This document shows positions 22,116 to 33,805 of a stretch of DNA of 64,000 nt, in pieces (the stretch's first letter is position 1; each line of letters starts with the position of its first letter). The position numbers and the translations under genes are program-made. This DNA is from Listeria welshimeri serovar 6b str. SLCC5334. GTDB lineage: Bacteria > Bacillota > Bacilli > Lactobacillales > Listeriaceae. The stretch spans positions 2,728,001 through 2,792,000 of the forward strand of contig NC_008555.1 in assembly GCF_000060285.1 (NCBI RefSeq), given 5' to 3'. The notes under the pieces are model-generated. The model made no database searches, had not been told where the DNA came from, and saw nothing but the letters and a program-made list of their open reading frames with translations.

Positions 22116-23003
22116 TTAAATTTCGTAATAATCAATCTTGTCATTAGCTAAATGCACCGTAAAAATATCTTCTATAGAAATGGGCATTTCTTCAAGTAAA
22201 ACTGGCTCTTCTAATCGTAATTGTGCCACAAATTCATTGGCATTTTCTGTTACTAATAGTGTATATATTCGTCCATTTCGGTATAGTAATTGTGCGTTAT
22301 CCTTCACAAAAGCAGGTATTTGTTTCGTTTTGAATGCTACTTGTATTTTCAACGCATCATTACGCATATCATCCAAATAATAATCCAACTCTAAACTCGC
22401 ACCTTTTAAGACAATAACACGATTAGCAACTGACTCTAGTTCATCCAGTCGATGAGAAGCAATGAGCACACTTGTGCCACGCTCTTTCACAGTGTTCGTA
22501 ATTAATGTTAAAATCTCTTTTTTGATGATCACATCTAACCCATCCATCGGTTCATCTAAAAGTAAATACTGTACATTAATTGAAAAAGCTAAAATAATAA
22601 AAAATAAAGCTTTTCGCCCTTTCGAAAAAGACATTAACTTCGCTTTCATTGGTAATTCAAATTGTTCCATCGCATCATTAAAAAAACCTTCATCAAACGT
22701 TGTATAAATATTTTTATAAATCTTCACAACCGCGTGCACACTGTATGTATTAAAGTGATTCATATTATCTTCTAAGAAAAATAATTGTTGTTTCACTTCC
22801 GGGTGTTTAAACACACTTTTCCCATTTAAAAATACATCTCCCGCATCAGGCAAATAAATTCCCGTCATTGTCGAAAAAAGCGTTGTCTTCCCAACCCCGT
22901 TCCGCCCAATAAGCGCCGTTATTTCCCCAGCCTTCAAATCAAATGAAATATCATTCAAAACCAGGTTGTCTTCCATCTTTTTAGTTATGTTCCGAATCTC
23001 CAT
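22116..23003 (-). CDS. ABC transporter ATP-binding protein
   Basis: This 295-residue ATPase has Walker A GRNGVGKTT (about 32-40), a degenerate signature MSFSKGRKAL (about 128), Walker B YLLLDEPMDGLD (about 150) and H-loop IASHRLDEL. The C-terminal 80 residues form an extra domain, as in exporters of the YhcH type. The start is the ATG preceded by GAGGTGAAAAAA. It is divergent from gshF across about 175 bases and forms an operon with the permease. Confidence 0.92.
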   Translation of the reverse strand: MEIRNITKKMEDNLVLNDISFDLKAGEITALIGRNGVGKTTLFSTMTGIYLPDAGDVFLNGKSVFKHPEVKQQLFFLEDNMNHFNTYSVHAVVKIYKNIYTTFDEGFFNDAMEQFELPMKAKLMSFSKGRKALFFIILAFSINVQYLLLDEPMDGLDVIIKKEILTLITNTVKERGTSVLIASHRLDELESVANRVIVLKGASLELDYYLDDMRNDALKIQVAFKTKQIPAFVKDNAQLLYRNGRIYTLLVTENANEFVAQLRLEEPVLLEEMPISIEDIFTVHLANDKIDYYEI

Positions 23004-23178
23004 TTTTTTCACCTCTTCCACTTATTATATAAGTTCAGTAGTATTTTTTCTACACTTTTTAAAATTTTCTACTAATTCTCTTTGCAACTGTAAATCACAA
23101 ACCAATCATTATACTAATTTCACATATTGCGGTAAAATATTTTTATATGAACTTATTTAAAACCCCTGAGGTGAAAAC

Positions 23179-25509
23179 ATGATAAAACTTGATATGACAA
23201 TACTTGATTCTCTTAAAGAAAACAAAGCTCTCCGGAAACTTTTATTTTCTGGTCATTTTGGTTTGGAAAAAGAAAATATCCGTGTAACTTCTGATGGAAA
23301 ACTGGCTCTTACGCCTCATCCAGCTATTTTTGGACCAAAAGAAGATAATCCATACATTAAAACTGATTTTTCGGAAAGCCAAATTGAAATGATTACTCCA
23401 GTAACCGATTCGATTGACGATGTATATAACTGGCTTGAAAACCTCCATAATATTGTTTCTTTACGTTCCAAAAATGAACTTCTTTGGCCTTCTAGCAATC
23501 CGCCAATTTTGCCTGCGGAGAAGGACATTCCTATTGCTGAATATAAAACGCCAGACAGTCCAGATAGAAAATATCGCGAACATTTAGCGCAAGGTTATGG
23601 TAAAAAAATCCAATTATTATCTGGAATTCACTATAATTTTTCATTCCCAGAAGCGTTAATTGATGGGCTTTATGATGAGATCAGTCTTCCTAATGAATCG
23701 AAGCGCGACTTTAAAAATCGCTTATACTTAAAAGTAGCTAAATATTTTATGAAAAATCGTTGGTTGCTCATTTATTTAACTGGTGCAAGTCCTGTTTATC
23801 TTGCTGATTTCACAAAAACCAAACAGGAAGAGAAACTTCGCGATGGTAGCAGCGCTCTTCACGACGGAATTTCCCTTCGTAACAGTAATGCTGGATATAA
23901 AAATAAAGAATCACTTTACGTTGATTACAATTCATTTGATGCTTACATTTCGAGTATCTCAAACTACATTGAAGCGGGTAAAATTGAAAGTATGCGCGAA
24001 TTTTATAACCCGATAAGATTAAAAAACGCACATACTGACCAAACTGTTGAAAGTTTAGCGAAGCATGGCGTGGAATATTTAGAAATTCGTTCCATTGATT
24101 TAAATCCACTTGAACCAAATGGAATTTCTAAAGAGGCGCTTCATTTTATTCACCTATTCTTAATCAAAGGTTTACTGTCAGAAGACCGCGAGCTATGCGA
24201 AAACAACCAACAGTTAGCTGATGAAAACGAAAATAATATTGCACTAAATGGTCTTTCGAAACCAGCAATTAAAAACTGTGACAACGAAGAAATGGCCCTT
24301 GCAGACGCTGGACTCTTGGAATTAGATAAAATGAACGATTTCATCCAAAGCTTACGTCCAGAAGACACCTATTTCCAAGCAATCATCGAAAAACAAAAAG
24401 AACGCCTGCTACACCCTGAAAAAACGATTGCGGCACAAGTGAAAGAACAATCAGCAACAGCAGGTTTTATCGAATTCCATTTAAATCAAGCAAAAACTTA
24501 CATGGAAGAAACCGAAGCACTAGCTTATAAACTAATTGGTGCAGAAGACATGGAACTTTCCACACAAATTATTTGGAAAGATGCAATCGCTCGCGGTATC
24601 AAAGTTGATGTATTAGACCGAGCTGAAAACTTCCTTCGCTTCCAAAAAGGTGACCATGTAGAATATGTGAAACAAGCCAGTAAAACTTCTAAAGACAACT
24701 ATGTTTCCGTTTTAATGATGGAAAATAAAGTGGTGACGAAGCTTGTACTAGCAGAGAACAACATTCGCGTGCCATTCGGCGATAGTTTTAGTGACCAAGC
24801 ACTAGCGCTTGAAGCATTTTCCTTATTTAAAGATAAACAAATCGTCGTTAAACCTAAGTCCACCAACTACGGATGGGGAATCAGTATTTTTAAAAATAAA
24901 TTCACGACAGAAGATTACCAAGAAGCATTAAATATCGCTTTTAGTTATGATAGTTCTGTGATTATTGAAGAATTCATTCCCGGAGACGAATTCCGCTTTT
25001 TAGTAATTAATGACAAAGTAGAAGCCGTGCTAAAACGCGTTCCTGCTAATGTCACAGGTGATGGAATTCATACTGTCCGCGAATTAGTTGAAGAAAAAAA
25101 TATGGATCCGTTGCGCGGAACCGACCATTTAAAACCACTTGAAAAAATTCGTACTGGCCCAGAAGAAACACTCATGCTTTCCATGCAAAAACTTTCTTGG
25201 GATAGCATTCCAAAAGCCAATGAGACCATCTACCTTCGCGAAAACTCCAATGTCAGCACTGGTGGCGATAGCATTGACTATACGGCGGAAATGGACGATT
25301 ACTTCAAAGAAATAGCCATTCGCGCTACACAGGTTCTCGATGCCAAAATTTGCGGAGTAGACATAATTGTTCCACGTGAAACAATTGACCGAGATAAACA
25401 CGCTATCATTGAGCTAAACTTTAACCCCGCTATGCATATGCACTGCTTCCCTTATCAAGGTGAGCAGAAAAAAATTGGGGATAAGATTTTAGATTTCTTA
25501 TTTGAATAA
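23179..25509 (+). CDS. gshF: Bifunctional glutamate-cysteine ligase / glutathione synthetase
   Basis: This 776-residue fusion makes glutathione in the cytoplasm. The N-terminal gamma-glutamylcysteine ligase part (about 1-460; HFGLEKENIRVTSDGKLA, QIEMITP) is followed by an ATP-grasp glutathione synthetase-like domain (about 480-770; VVKPKSTNYGWGI, IIEEFIPGDEFRFLVI, ELNFNPAMHMHCFPYQ). The length is typical of GshF. In Listeria glutathione also acts as the PrfA cofactor in virulent species. Ribosome site GAGGTG precedes the ATG by five bases. A one-mismatch parS lies near the 3' end. Confidence 0.97.
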   Translation: MIKLDMTILDSLKENKALRKLLFSGHFGLEKENIRVTSDGKLALTPHPAIFGPKEDNPYIKTDFSESQIEMITPVTDSIDDVYNWLENLHNIVSLRSKNELLWPSSNPPILPAEKDIPIAEYKTPDSPDRKYREHLAQGYGKKIQLLSGIHYNFSFPEALIDGLYDEISLPNESKRDFKNRLYLKVAKYFMKNRWLLIYLTGASPVYLADFTKTKQEEKLRDGSSALHDGISLRNSNAGYKNKESLYVDYNSFDAYISSISNYIEAGKIESMREFYNPIRLKNAHTDQTVESLAKHGVEYLEIRSIDLNPLEPNGISKEALHFIHLFLIKGLLSEDRELCENNQQLADENENNIALNGLSKPAIKNCDNEEMALADAGLLELDKMNDFIQSLRPEDTYFQAIIEKQKERLLHPEKTIAAQVKEQSATAGFIEFHLNQAKTYMEETEALAYKLIGAEDMELSTQIIWKDAIARGIKVDVLDRAENFLRFQKGDHVEYVKQASKTSKDNYVSVLMMENKVVTKLVLAENNIRVPFGDSFSDQALALEAFSLFKDKQIVVKPKSTNYGWGISIFKNKFTTEDYQEALNIAFSYDSSVIIEEFIPGDEFRFLVINDKVEAVLKRVPANVTGDGIHTVRELVEEKNMDPLRGTDHLKPLEKIRTGPEETLMLSMQKLSWDSIPKANETIYLRENSNVSTGGDSIDYTAEMDDYFKEIAIRATQVLDAKICGVDIIVPRETIDRDKHAIIELNFNPAMHMHCFPYQGEQKKIGDKILDFLFE
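25368..25383. other. parS-like site (one mismatch) inside gshF
   Basis: TGTTCCACGTGAAACA has the same single change as the copy in topB. It encodes part of VPRET near the end of GshF. Confidence 0.65.
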
Positions 25510-25512
25510 AAA

Positions 25513-25543
25513 AATCCCAGCTACTTCATTAGTAGTTGGGATT
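25513..25543. terminator. Bidirectional terminator between gshF and the GH1 gene
   Basis: Stem AAATCCCAGCTACT/AGTAGTTGGGATTT with A/T tails between convergent genes. Confidence 0.9.
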
Positions 25544-25549
25544 TTTTCT

Positions 25550-28844
<3,295 letters not shown>

Positions 28845-28872
28845 GCTAATCCTCCTAAATATAATAGAAAAA

Positions 28873-28913
28873 CCTGAATGTAATGCACCTAAAAAAGCAT
28901 ACAATCATCCAGG
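28873..28913 (-). terminator. Conditional terminator before the beta-glucoside PTS gene
   Basis: Stem CCTGGATG/CATTCAGG with further pairs, followed by TTTTTC on minus. The 5' arm overlaps the end of the RAT sequence, as needed for mutually exclusive folding. Confidence 0.8.
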
Positions 28914-28941
28914 TATTGCCCGCCAGTAGCGGTAACAAGCC
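28912..28941 (-). promoter_or_regulatory. RAT antiterminator element 2 (LicT-type)
   Basis: On minus it begins GGCTTGTTACCGCTAC and ends GGGCAATACC, matching the LicT/SacY ribonucleic antiterminator pattern. It lies just after the licT-like stop codon and controls readthrough into the PTS gene. Confidence 0.85.
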
Positions 28942-28943
28942 TA

Positions 28944-29780
28944 TTAGTTATTTTTTCTTTTTAAAAGTCGTTCAATATGAAGCGCGAGATAAAATTGTTC
29001 TGAATGGCTCATAGTAAACTGATAATTCTTCTCCAAAAACAGACCGATTTTTTCAATACATTCGAAAATTACTGTTCTACTTTTCTTGACTGTTTGGTAG
29101 AGAAACTCATCCATTTCGTCAATCGTCTCACCAATAATGACGCGCTGACAGAAAAACTTAAGATGCGTCATAAAACGATAATAATTCGTGCTTTCCTCAT
29201 CAAATTCAATGTTAAAATGGTATTTAATAATAGAAATAATTTCTTGAATCAATTGCATAATGTGCGTGACATCATTCATATCACTATCCACTTCAGCATT
29301 AACAAAATGAAGCGCTATGTTAGAAATTTCGGCTTCTGGCAACTCCAGTTTAAGCTTGTCCTCTACCATTTTTGCAGCATCTTTTGCTACTGCATACTCT
29401 TCTTGATAAAAGCGTTTCACTTCCCATGAAAGCGGGTTTTCAATAACTACATTTTCTTGTAATCGTTGCGTGGCAAAGTATAGATGATCCGAAAGAGAAA
29501 TATAGATAACATCACTAATATCTTTTGTTGTTTTCATTTTGAACAACTTCACAATATCATCAGTTACTTCTAAAAATTGTATTGGAATTTCATTTACAAT
29601 CATTTTGAACTTATCAATTGTATCGTCCTTCAACTCAAAAACTTTTTCGATTTTCGATTCATTAATTGGATCACCCACTTTAGAATTAAAGCCAAGCCCC
29701 TTTCCTAAAATCAGTAACTCCTGCGCATCCTCGCTAATCGCACTTACAATATTATTATTAAAAATCCTCTCAATTCTCAA
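28944..29780 (-). CDS. licT: BglG/LicT-family transcriptional antiterminator
   Basis: This 278-residue regulator has the RNA-binding CAT domain at 1-55 (MRIERIFNNNIVSAIS) and two PRD domains (about 65-170 and 175-278) with the histidines expected in YISLSDHLYFATQRL, ISNIALHFVNAE, MTHLKFFCQRV and FYLALHIERLL. When phosphorylated appropriately by the PTS it binds RAT RNA and prevents termination. Two RAT sites, one before this gene and one after it, show autoregulation and control of the downstream PTS and GH1 genes. The start codon is TTG after AGGTGGTGATTTAG. Confidence 0.94.
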   Translation of the reverse strand: MRIERIFNNNIVSAISEDAQELLILGKGLGFNSKVGDPINESKIEKVFELKDDTIDKFKMIVNEIPIQFLEVTDDIVKLFKMKTTKDISDVIYISLSDHLYFATQRLQENVVIENPLSWEVKRFYQEEYAVAKDAAKMVEDKLKLELPEAEISNIALHFVNAEVDSDMNDVTHIMQLIQEIISIIKYHFNIEFDEESTNYYRFMTHLKFFCQRVIIGETIDEMDEFLYQTVKKSRTVIFECIEKIGLFLEKNYQFTMSHSEQFYLALHIERLLKRKNN

Positions 29781-29813
29781 CTAAATCACCACCTATTTGA
29801 AGCAAAATAAAAA

Positions 29814-29862
29814 GAGCAATACCACACATATCAGCCAAAAAAACTAATATCTGGTATTGCCC
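29814..29862 (-). terminator. Conditional terminator before licT
   Basis: An 11-bp stem (GGGCAATACCA with TGGTATTGCTC) closes a loop of 27 bases and is followed by TTTTTATTTT on minus. It overlaps the 3' part of the RAT. Confidence 0.82.
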
Positions 29863-29881
29863 GCATTACCGGTAACAAGCC
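29853..29881 (-). promoter_or_regulatory. RAT antiterminator element 1 (LicT-type)
   Basis: On minus it begins GGCTTGTTACCGGTAATG and ends GGGCAATACC. It is nearly the same as RAT 2 and lies in the licT leader, overlapping the terminator. Confidence 0.87.
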
Positions 29882-29889
29882 TCATGGAT

Positions 29890-29918
29890 ATAGTAACACC
29901 ATATGAAATCGCTGTCAA
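29890..29918 (-). promoter_or_regulatory. licT operon promoter with overlapping cre site
   Basis: The -35 TTGACA (29918-29913) is perfect, the spacer is 17 bases, and the -10 is TACTAT (29895-29890). On minus, TGACAGCGATTTCA (29917-29904) fully matches the relaxed cre consensus and covers the -35, so CcpA should repress transcription. Confidence 0.83.
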
Positions 29919-30098
29919 TGACGTTTTGGAAGATTTTTTAGATAAAATTTTTAACATACTAATTTTGCCAGCTTTTCTTTTACTAGGAAGTCAGAACAAA
30001 TCAACTCCACCACTTTATCTTTCCACCCATCTATACTACAATAAACTTGAAACAAAAAACGGAACAATTATCCGTTTAAAATAGAAAGGGGTGACTAC

Positions 30099-30170
30099 AT
30101 GAATTTTTATGAGCGTATTAAAATCATGGTCCCACCATTTCCCTGTAAAGGATGTTTTTTTCCCAGATAA
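30099..30170 (+). CDS. 23-residue leader-type peptide ORF upstream of MFS pump
   Basis: The ATG follows a strong ribosome site (AAAGGGGTG, seven bases). The peptide starts MNFYERIKIM and has the notable stretch VPPFPCKGCFFPR, with a proline-rich segment and a CxxC pair. It ends 24 bases before the MFS start, which has its own ribosome site. It may be a regulatory leader (ribosome stalling or metal/drug sensing) or a small peptide exported by the pump. Unrecognised. Confidence 0.45.
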   Translation: MNFYERIKIMVPPFPCKGCFFPR

Positions 30171-30194
30171 ATAAATAATTCAGGAGAGTTTTTT

Positions 30195-31373
30195 ATGGAA
30201 AAAAACATCGAAACAAAGAAAATCAATTTGGCGCTACTCGTTTGTCTTGTTGGTTTTCCGCAAATTAGTGAAACTATTTATACACCTTCTTTGACTGAAA
30301 TTGCCACAAGCTATGGTATCTCATTAAATCTGGCTCAGATGACTTTAAGCATCTACTTTCTTGCTTTTGCCGCTGGTGTATTCTTTTGGGGAGTGAGTTC
30401 AGATTATCTAGGGCGACGTAAAGCCATGAACTTTGGGATATTTATTTATATTCTTGGGTGCCTGGTTTGCCTTATTTCTAGTAATATTACAGTGCTTTTT
30501 ATCGGCCGTTTTATTCAAGCTTTTGGTGCTAGTACGGGTTCTGTTACAACACAAACAATTTTACGAGATAATTATCATGGTAAAAATCGCCATCAGCTCT
30601 TTGCAAAAATATCAGCTGCCTTAGCATTTTCACCCGCAATCGGTCCATTAGTTGGTGGATTTATCGGACAATTTTACGGCTTTCGCGCAGTATTTTTATG
30701 TTTAGTAATTATGGGGATGGCGCTGTTTTTCTGGAGTTTAAAACGATTGCCAGAAACTAACACTGTTACAACTACTTCGTTTAGCGTACAGGAAATGCTA
30801 GTAATTGGTAAAAAAATGATTTATAACCGCTATACCACTTCTTTTGGTGTATTAATTGGGATTTTCAATGGAATTTTGTTTAGTTACTATTCAGAAGCAC
30901 CAACTATTTTCATGGAGAAGTTTCATTTTAGCCAGAGTCAGTATGGCTTTATGGGGTGTGCTGTGGCCGCAGCAACGATACTGGGCGCTTGGCTCTCTAA
31001 TCTGCGCTTAAAACAGAATTCGCCACATAAAATAATTAAAGAAGGGATTTTACTAGCCCTGTTTGGCACTACAGCCCTTAGCACAGTTGCCCTACTCCCG
31101 CTAAAAATCCAAGTAATAATGTATATTCTCTTCATTTCTATTATCTTAGTAGGAATCGGCATGGCACTACCAAATTGTTTAAGCTTAGCATTAGTAAAAT
31201 TTCAAGAAGTTGCTGGAACGGCTGGTGCCTTTTTAAGCTTAGGATACTATGTAATTGTCAGTATTTGTACGTTTTTAATCGGAGTTTTTCACACCGGATC
31301 CATACTTGTATTTCCAATATTTTGTATCGTATTGCTTCTAATTGCGCTTATTTGTATAAAATTTAGTAAATAG
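30195..31373 (+). CDS. MFS efflux transporter, Bcr/CflA type
   Basis: This 392-residue protein has 12 predicted membrane helices. The MFS motif between helices 2 and 3 is GVSSDYLGRRKAM (about 65-77), and the helix 4-5 region (FIGRFIQAFGASTGSVTTQTILRD) fits the drug:H+ antiporter DHA1/Bcr-CflA group. The substrate is unknown. It is preceded by a 23-codon ORF and followed by a bidirectional terminator. It occupies the position where I recall the EGD-e bacteriocin locus, so the segment is probably variable between strains. Confidence 0.9.
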   Translation: MEKNIETKKINLALLVCLVGFPQISETIYTPSLTEIATSYGISLNLAQMTLSIYFLAFAAGVFFWGVSSDYLGRRKAMNFGIFIYILGCLVCLISSNITVLFIGRFIQAFGASTGSVTTQTILRDNYHGKNRHQLFAKISAALAFSPAIGPLVGGFIGQFYGFRAVFLCLVIMGMALFFWSLKRLPETNTVTTTSFSVQEMLVIGKKMIYNRYTTSFGVLIGIFNGILFSYYSEAPTIFMEKFHFSQSQYGFMGCAVAAATILGAWLSNLRLKQNSPHKIIKEGILLALFGTTALSTVALLPLKIQVIMYILFISIILVGIGMALPNCLSLALVKFQEVAGTAGAFLSLGYYVIVSICTFLIGVFHTGSILVFPIFCIVLLLIALICIKFSK

Positions 31374-31434
31374 AAAACAGGAAACTTTTTATAGCCATTT
31401 GCGAAAAAAGATGGCTTAAGAGAGTTTCCTGTTT
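31374..31434. terminator. Bidirectional terminator between MFS and SUKH genes
   Basis: Outer stem AAACAGGAAACT/AGTTTCCTGTTT encloses a second stem AGCCAT/ATGGCT. Genes converge here. Confidence 0.85.
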
Positions 31435-31461
31435 ATTTTAAAGTTAAGTTAGTTGGATTTT

Positions 31462-31893
31462 TTATATGATTTTCAGTATAGTTGAAGCCAATAGTTCTTG
31501 TAGCGAATTATACAACAACTCGCTTTCTCCAGAGTCATGAAAATAGATAGTTATTTTCCCAGCCGTATCCATTAAAATTGGATTTCCCGAACCGTCATCT
31601 GAAATAACGTAACTATTTCTTAATTCCCTCGGGACACTTTCTCCGTAAGTGTCTCTAAACTTTAACGTGAAATCGACTACTGTCGCTTTGCCAATTAATG
31701 ACTCATTACTAAATGCATGGATACTTATCCCAGCAAATGCACCACCAAACCGCTTTATAAAATTAATATATTGCTCGTTAAACTGCACATTCAAGAGTTT
31801 CTGAGCTTCATTTATTTGATCCGACGTCGCAGGTAATCCCCTCAACTCAACAAACTCTTCAAAAAAAGCATCTAATTTCAAAAATATATCCAT
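31462..31893 (-). CDS. SMI1/KNR4 (SUKH) family protein, probable immunity protein
   Basis: This 143-residue protein resembles the SUKH superfamily: an N-terminal helix pair leading to LPATSDQINEAQKLLNVQFNEQYINFIKRFGG, then ISIHAFSN and a late hydrophobic strand in GNPILMDTAGKITIYFHDSGE. SUKH proteins are common immunity factors for contact-dependent and type VII polymorphic toxins. I placed the start at the ATG nine bases after AGGAG; an earlier ATG lacks a ribosome site. No toxin gene is adjacent, so it appears to be an orphan immunity gene. Confidence 0.78.
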   Translation of the reverse strand: MDIFLKLDAFFEEFVELRGLPATSDQINEAQKLLNVQFNEQYINFIKRFGGAFAGISIHAFSNESLIGKATVVDFTLKFRDTYGESVPRELRNSYVISDDGSGNPILMDTAGKITIYFHDSGESELLYNSLQELLASTILKII

Positions 31894-31989
31894 ATAAATA
31901 TTCTCCTCAAACATTTTTTGTTTTTTCAATTCATTACTATGACTTTCAAGTATCATTTCTTTTTAGTTAGGATAATGCCAATATTGTCA

Positions 31990-32379
31990 TTAAAAATCTG
32001 TAATATTAATTATCACAGAACTCCCAATAAAAATGTTCCGCAAATAATTGAAAAACAAATTCATATCCACTTTATTTGGATTAAAGCTTATTTTTATAAC
32101 CGAAACTCCAATTTCCTTCACTTTGTCTTCAGTAATTCTCACTTCTATTAAATGTTTTTTCACTTTAACTAAATTTATTGCATTAGCATACTCTCTTGAT
32201 GACTCACTAGTTTGAAATCCAATAGAATCATTAGTGTCTACTCCATCTTCATCAAGTCTAGATATTATAATATAATTGTTAGGCGCAATCTCGTCATCTC
32301 CAATGCCAATAGTAACAACATCATTTTCGGTATAGCAATTTATAATTGTTGCATCAAAAATCAATTGTCTATCATCCAT
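31990..32379 (-). CDS. Small protein, possible immunity protein (Imm10-like)
   Basis: This 129-residue soluble protein has no signal peptide. Its pattern of beta strands (IINCYTENDVVTIGIGD, NYIIISRLDE, KHLIEVRI) and the C-terminal VSVIKISFNP followed by a helix recall the Imm10 family of polymorphic-toxin immunity proteins, but I am not certain. It is about 96 bases upstream of the SUKH gene on the same strand. AT-richness is high and no effector is adjacent, suggesting a recently acquired immunity cassette. Confidence 0.5.
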   Translation of the reverse strand: MDDRQLIFDATIINCYTENDVVTIGIGDDEIAPNNYIIISRLDEDGVDTNDSIGFQTSESSREYANAINLVKVKKHLIEVRITEDKVKEIGVSVIKISFNPNKVDMNLFFNYLRNIFIGSSVIINITDF

Positions 32380-32501
32380 CGCTTCTTCCCTTCCATCTCA
32401 AGAAATTAATAACTTTTTATTGGAAAAGCTCTCATAATAAAGTATAGCATGCTTAATTTTCAAATAAATTGTACATTTTATGACTTTATTTAAATCAAAA
32501 A

Positions 32502-32539
32502 AACAATCTCCTGACAATTATGCGTGTCAAAAGATTGTT
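32502..32539 (-). terminator. ychF terminator
   Basis: On minus, AACAATCT pairs with AGATTGTT, with an inner TTGACA/TGTCA pairing, then TTTTTTT. Its 5' arm shares four bases with the adjacent parS. Confidence 0.83.
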
Positions 32540-32551
32540 TCACGTGAAACA
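32536..32551. other. parS site (perfect), between ychF stop and its terminator
   Basis: An exact TGTTTCACGTGAAACA lies two bases after the ychF stop codon and overlaps the first arm of the terminator. Confidence 0.93.
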
Positions 32552-32553
32552 TA

Positions 32554-33654
32554 TTAAACATTAAAGCGGAAATGAACAACGTCTCCATCTTTCATTTCAT
32601 ATTCTTTACCTTCTAAGCGTACTTTACCTGCTTCTTTTGCAGCTTGTTCTGAGCCATATTCAAGCAAAGCATCATATGCGACCACTTCGGCACGAATGAA
32701 CCCACGTTCGAAGTCCGTATGAATGATTCCCGCGCATTGTGGAGCTTTCATACCTTTAATGAATGTCCAAGCACGAACTTCTTGAACGCCTGCTGTGAAG
32801 TAAGTCGCTAAGCCAAGCAATGTATACGCGGAACGAATCAATTGGTCTAAACCGGATTCTTCAATTCCAAGCGCTTCTAAAAACTCAAGCTTATCTTCAT
32901 CTTCAAGTTCAGCAATTTCTTCTTCAGCACGAGCACAAACAACGATAACTTCGGAGTTTTCAGCCGCAGCGAATTCACGCACTTGTTGTACATATTTATT
33001 ATCATCCGGACTAGAAACATCTTCTTCACTTACATTCGCTACATATAAAACTGGTTTTCTTGTAAGTAAGAAAAGGTTGCGAACAATTTTTTCTTCTTCT
33101 TCATTAAATTCAATCGCACGAGCTGGCTTGTCATTCTCAAAAGCATCACGTAATTTAACTAAAACGTTATATTCAGCAACAGCATCTTTATCTTTTTGTT
33201 TAGAAAGCTTCTCAACACGTCCAATACGCTTCTCTACCGTTTCTAAATCAGCTAAGATTAGTTCCAAGTTGATTGTAGAAATATCGTCTAGCGGGTCTAC
33301 TCGGCCTTCTACGTGGGTAATGTTTTCATCGTCAAAACAACGCGTAACATGACAAATCGCATCTACTTGGCGGATATGGGATAAGAATTTATTTCCAAGC
33401 CCTTCGCCTTTACTAGCACCTTTTACAATTCCGGCGATATCAGTAAATTCAAAAGTTGTTGGAACGGTTTTTTTCGGTTTTACAAGTTCTGTTAGTTTGT
33501 TTAATCTGTGGTCAGGAACTTCTACAATTCCTACGTTCGGGTCAATCGTCGCAAACGGATAATTCGCAGCCTCTGCTCCTGCTTTTGTGATTGCATTAAA
33601 AAGTGTCGATTTCCCAACATTAGGAAGCCCGACAATACCAGCTGTAAGTGCCAT
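32554..33654 (-). CDS. ychF: YchF/Obg-family GTPase (redox/ribosome-associated ATPase)
   Basis: This 366-residue protein starts MALTAGIVGLPNVGKSTLFNA with the P-loop at about 8-16. The G4 position reads YVANVSEED in place of NKxD, the YchF feature linked to ATP preference. A coiled-coil segment (about 125-185) and a C-terminal TGS domain (about 280-366) follow. YchF binds ribosomes and affects stress tolerance. The start is the ATG preceded by AAAGGAGTTTATATA; an upstream extension in frame has no ribosome site. Confidence 0.96.
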   Translation of the reverse strand: MALTAGIVGLPNVGKSTLFNAITKAGAEAANYPFATIDPNVGIVEVPDHRLNKLTELVKPKKTVPTTFEFTDIAGIVKGASKGEGLGNKFLSHIRQVDAICHVTRCFDDENITHVEGRVDPLDDISTINLELILADLETVEKRIGRVEKLSKQKDKDAVAEYNVLVKLRDAFENDKPARAIEFNEEEEKIVRNLFLLTRKPVLYVANVSEEDVSSPDDNKYVQQVREFAAAENSEVIVVCARAEEEIAELEDEDKLEFLEALGIEESGLDQLIRSAYTLLGLATYFTAGVQEVRAWTFIKGMKAPQCAGIIHTDFERGFIRAEVVAYDALLEYGSEQAAKEAGKVRLEGKEYEMKDGDVVHFRFNV

Positions 33655-33759
33655 TATATATAAACTCCTTTTCATTAACTTCATTTTCAAATGCCCGTCA
33701 AATAGACATTTTTTCACTAACGTATATTATAAAGGTTTTTCAAATAAAAAGCCACCCAC

Positions 33760-33805
33760 CAAAAAACGAAAACCCTTTAATCAGCAAAGGATTTTCGTTT
33801 TTATT
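33760..33805. repeat. 46-bp direct repeat, copy 1 (contains a terminator)
   Basis: This segment is identical over 46 bases to 40268-40313. It contains a hairpin (33765-33799, arms around CGAAAACCCTTT and AAAGGATTTTCG) and acts as terminator for the EIIA gene on minus. The pair brackets the GH3/PTS/LicR block. Confidence 0.92.

Noticed and set aside
29004-29429. Open frame of 141 codons on plus
   Set aside because: Antisense to licT and lacks start signals.
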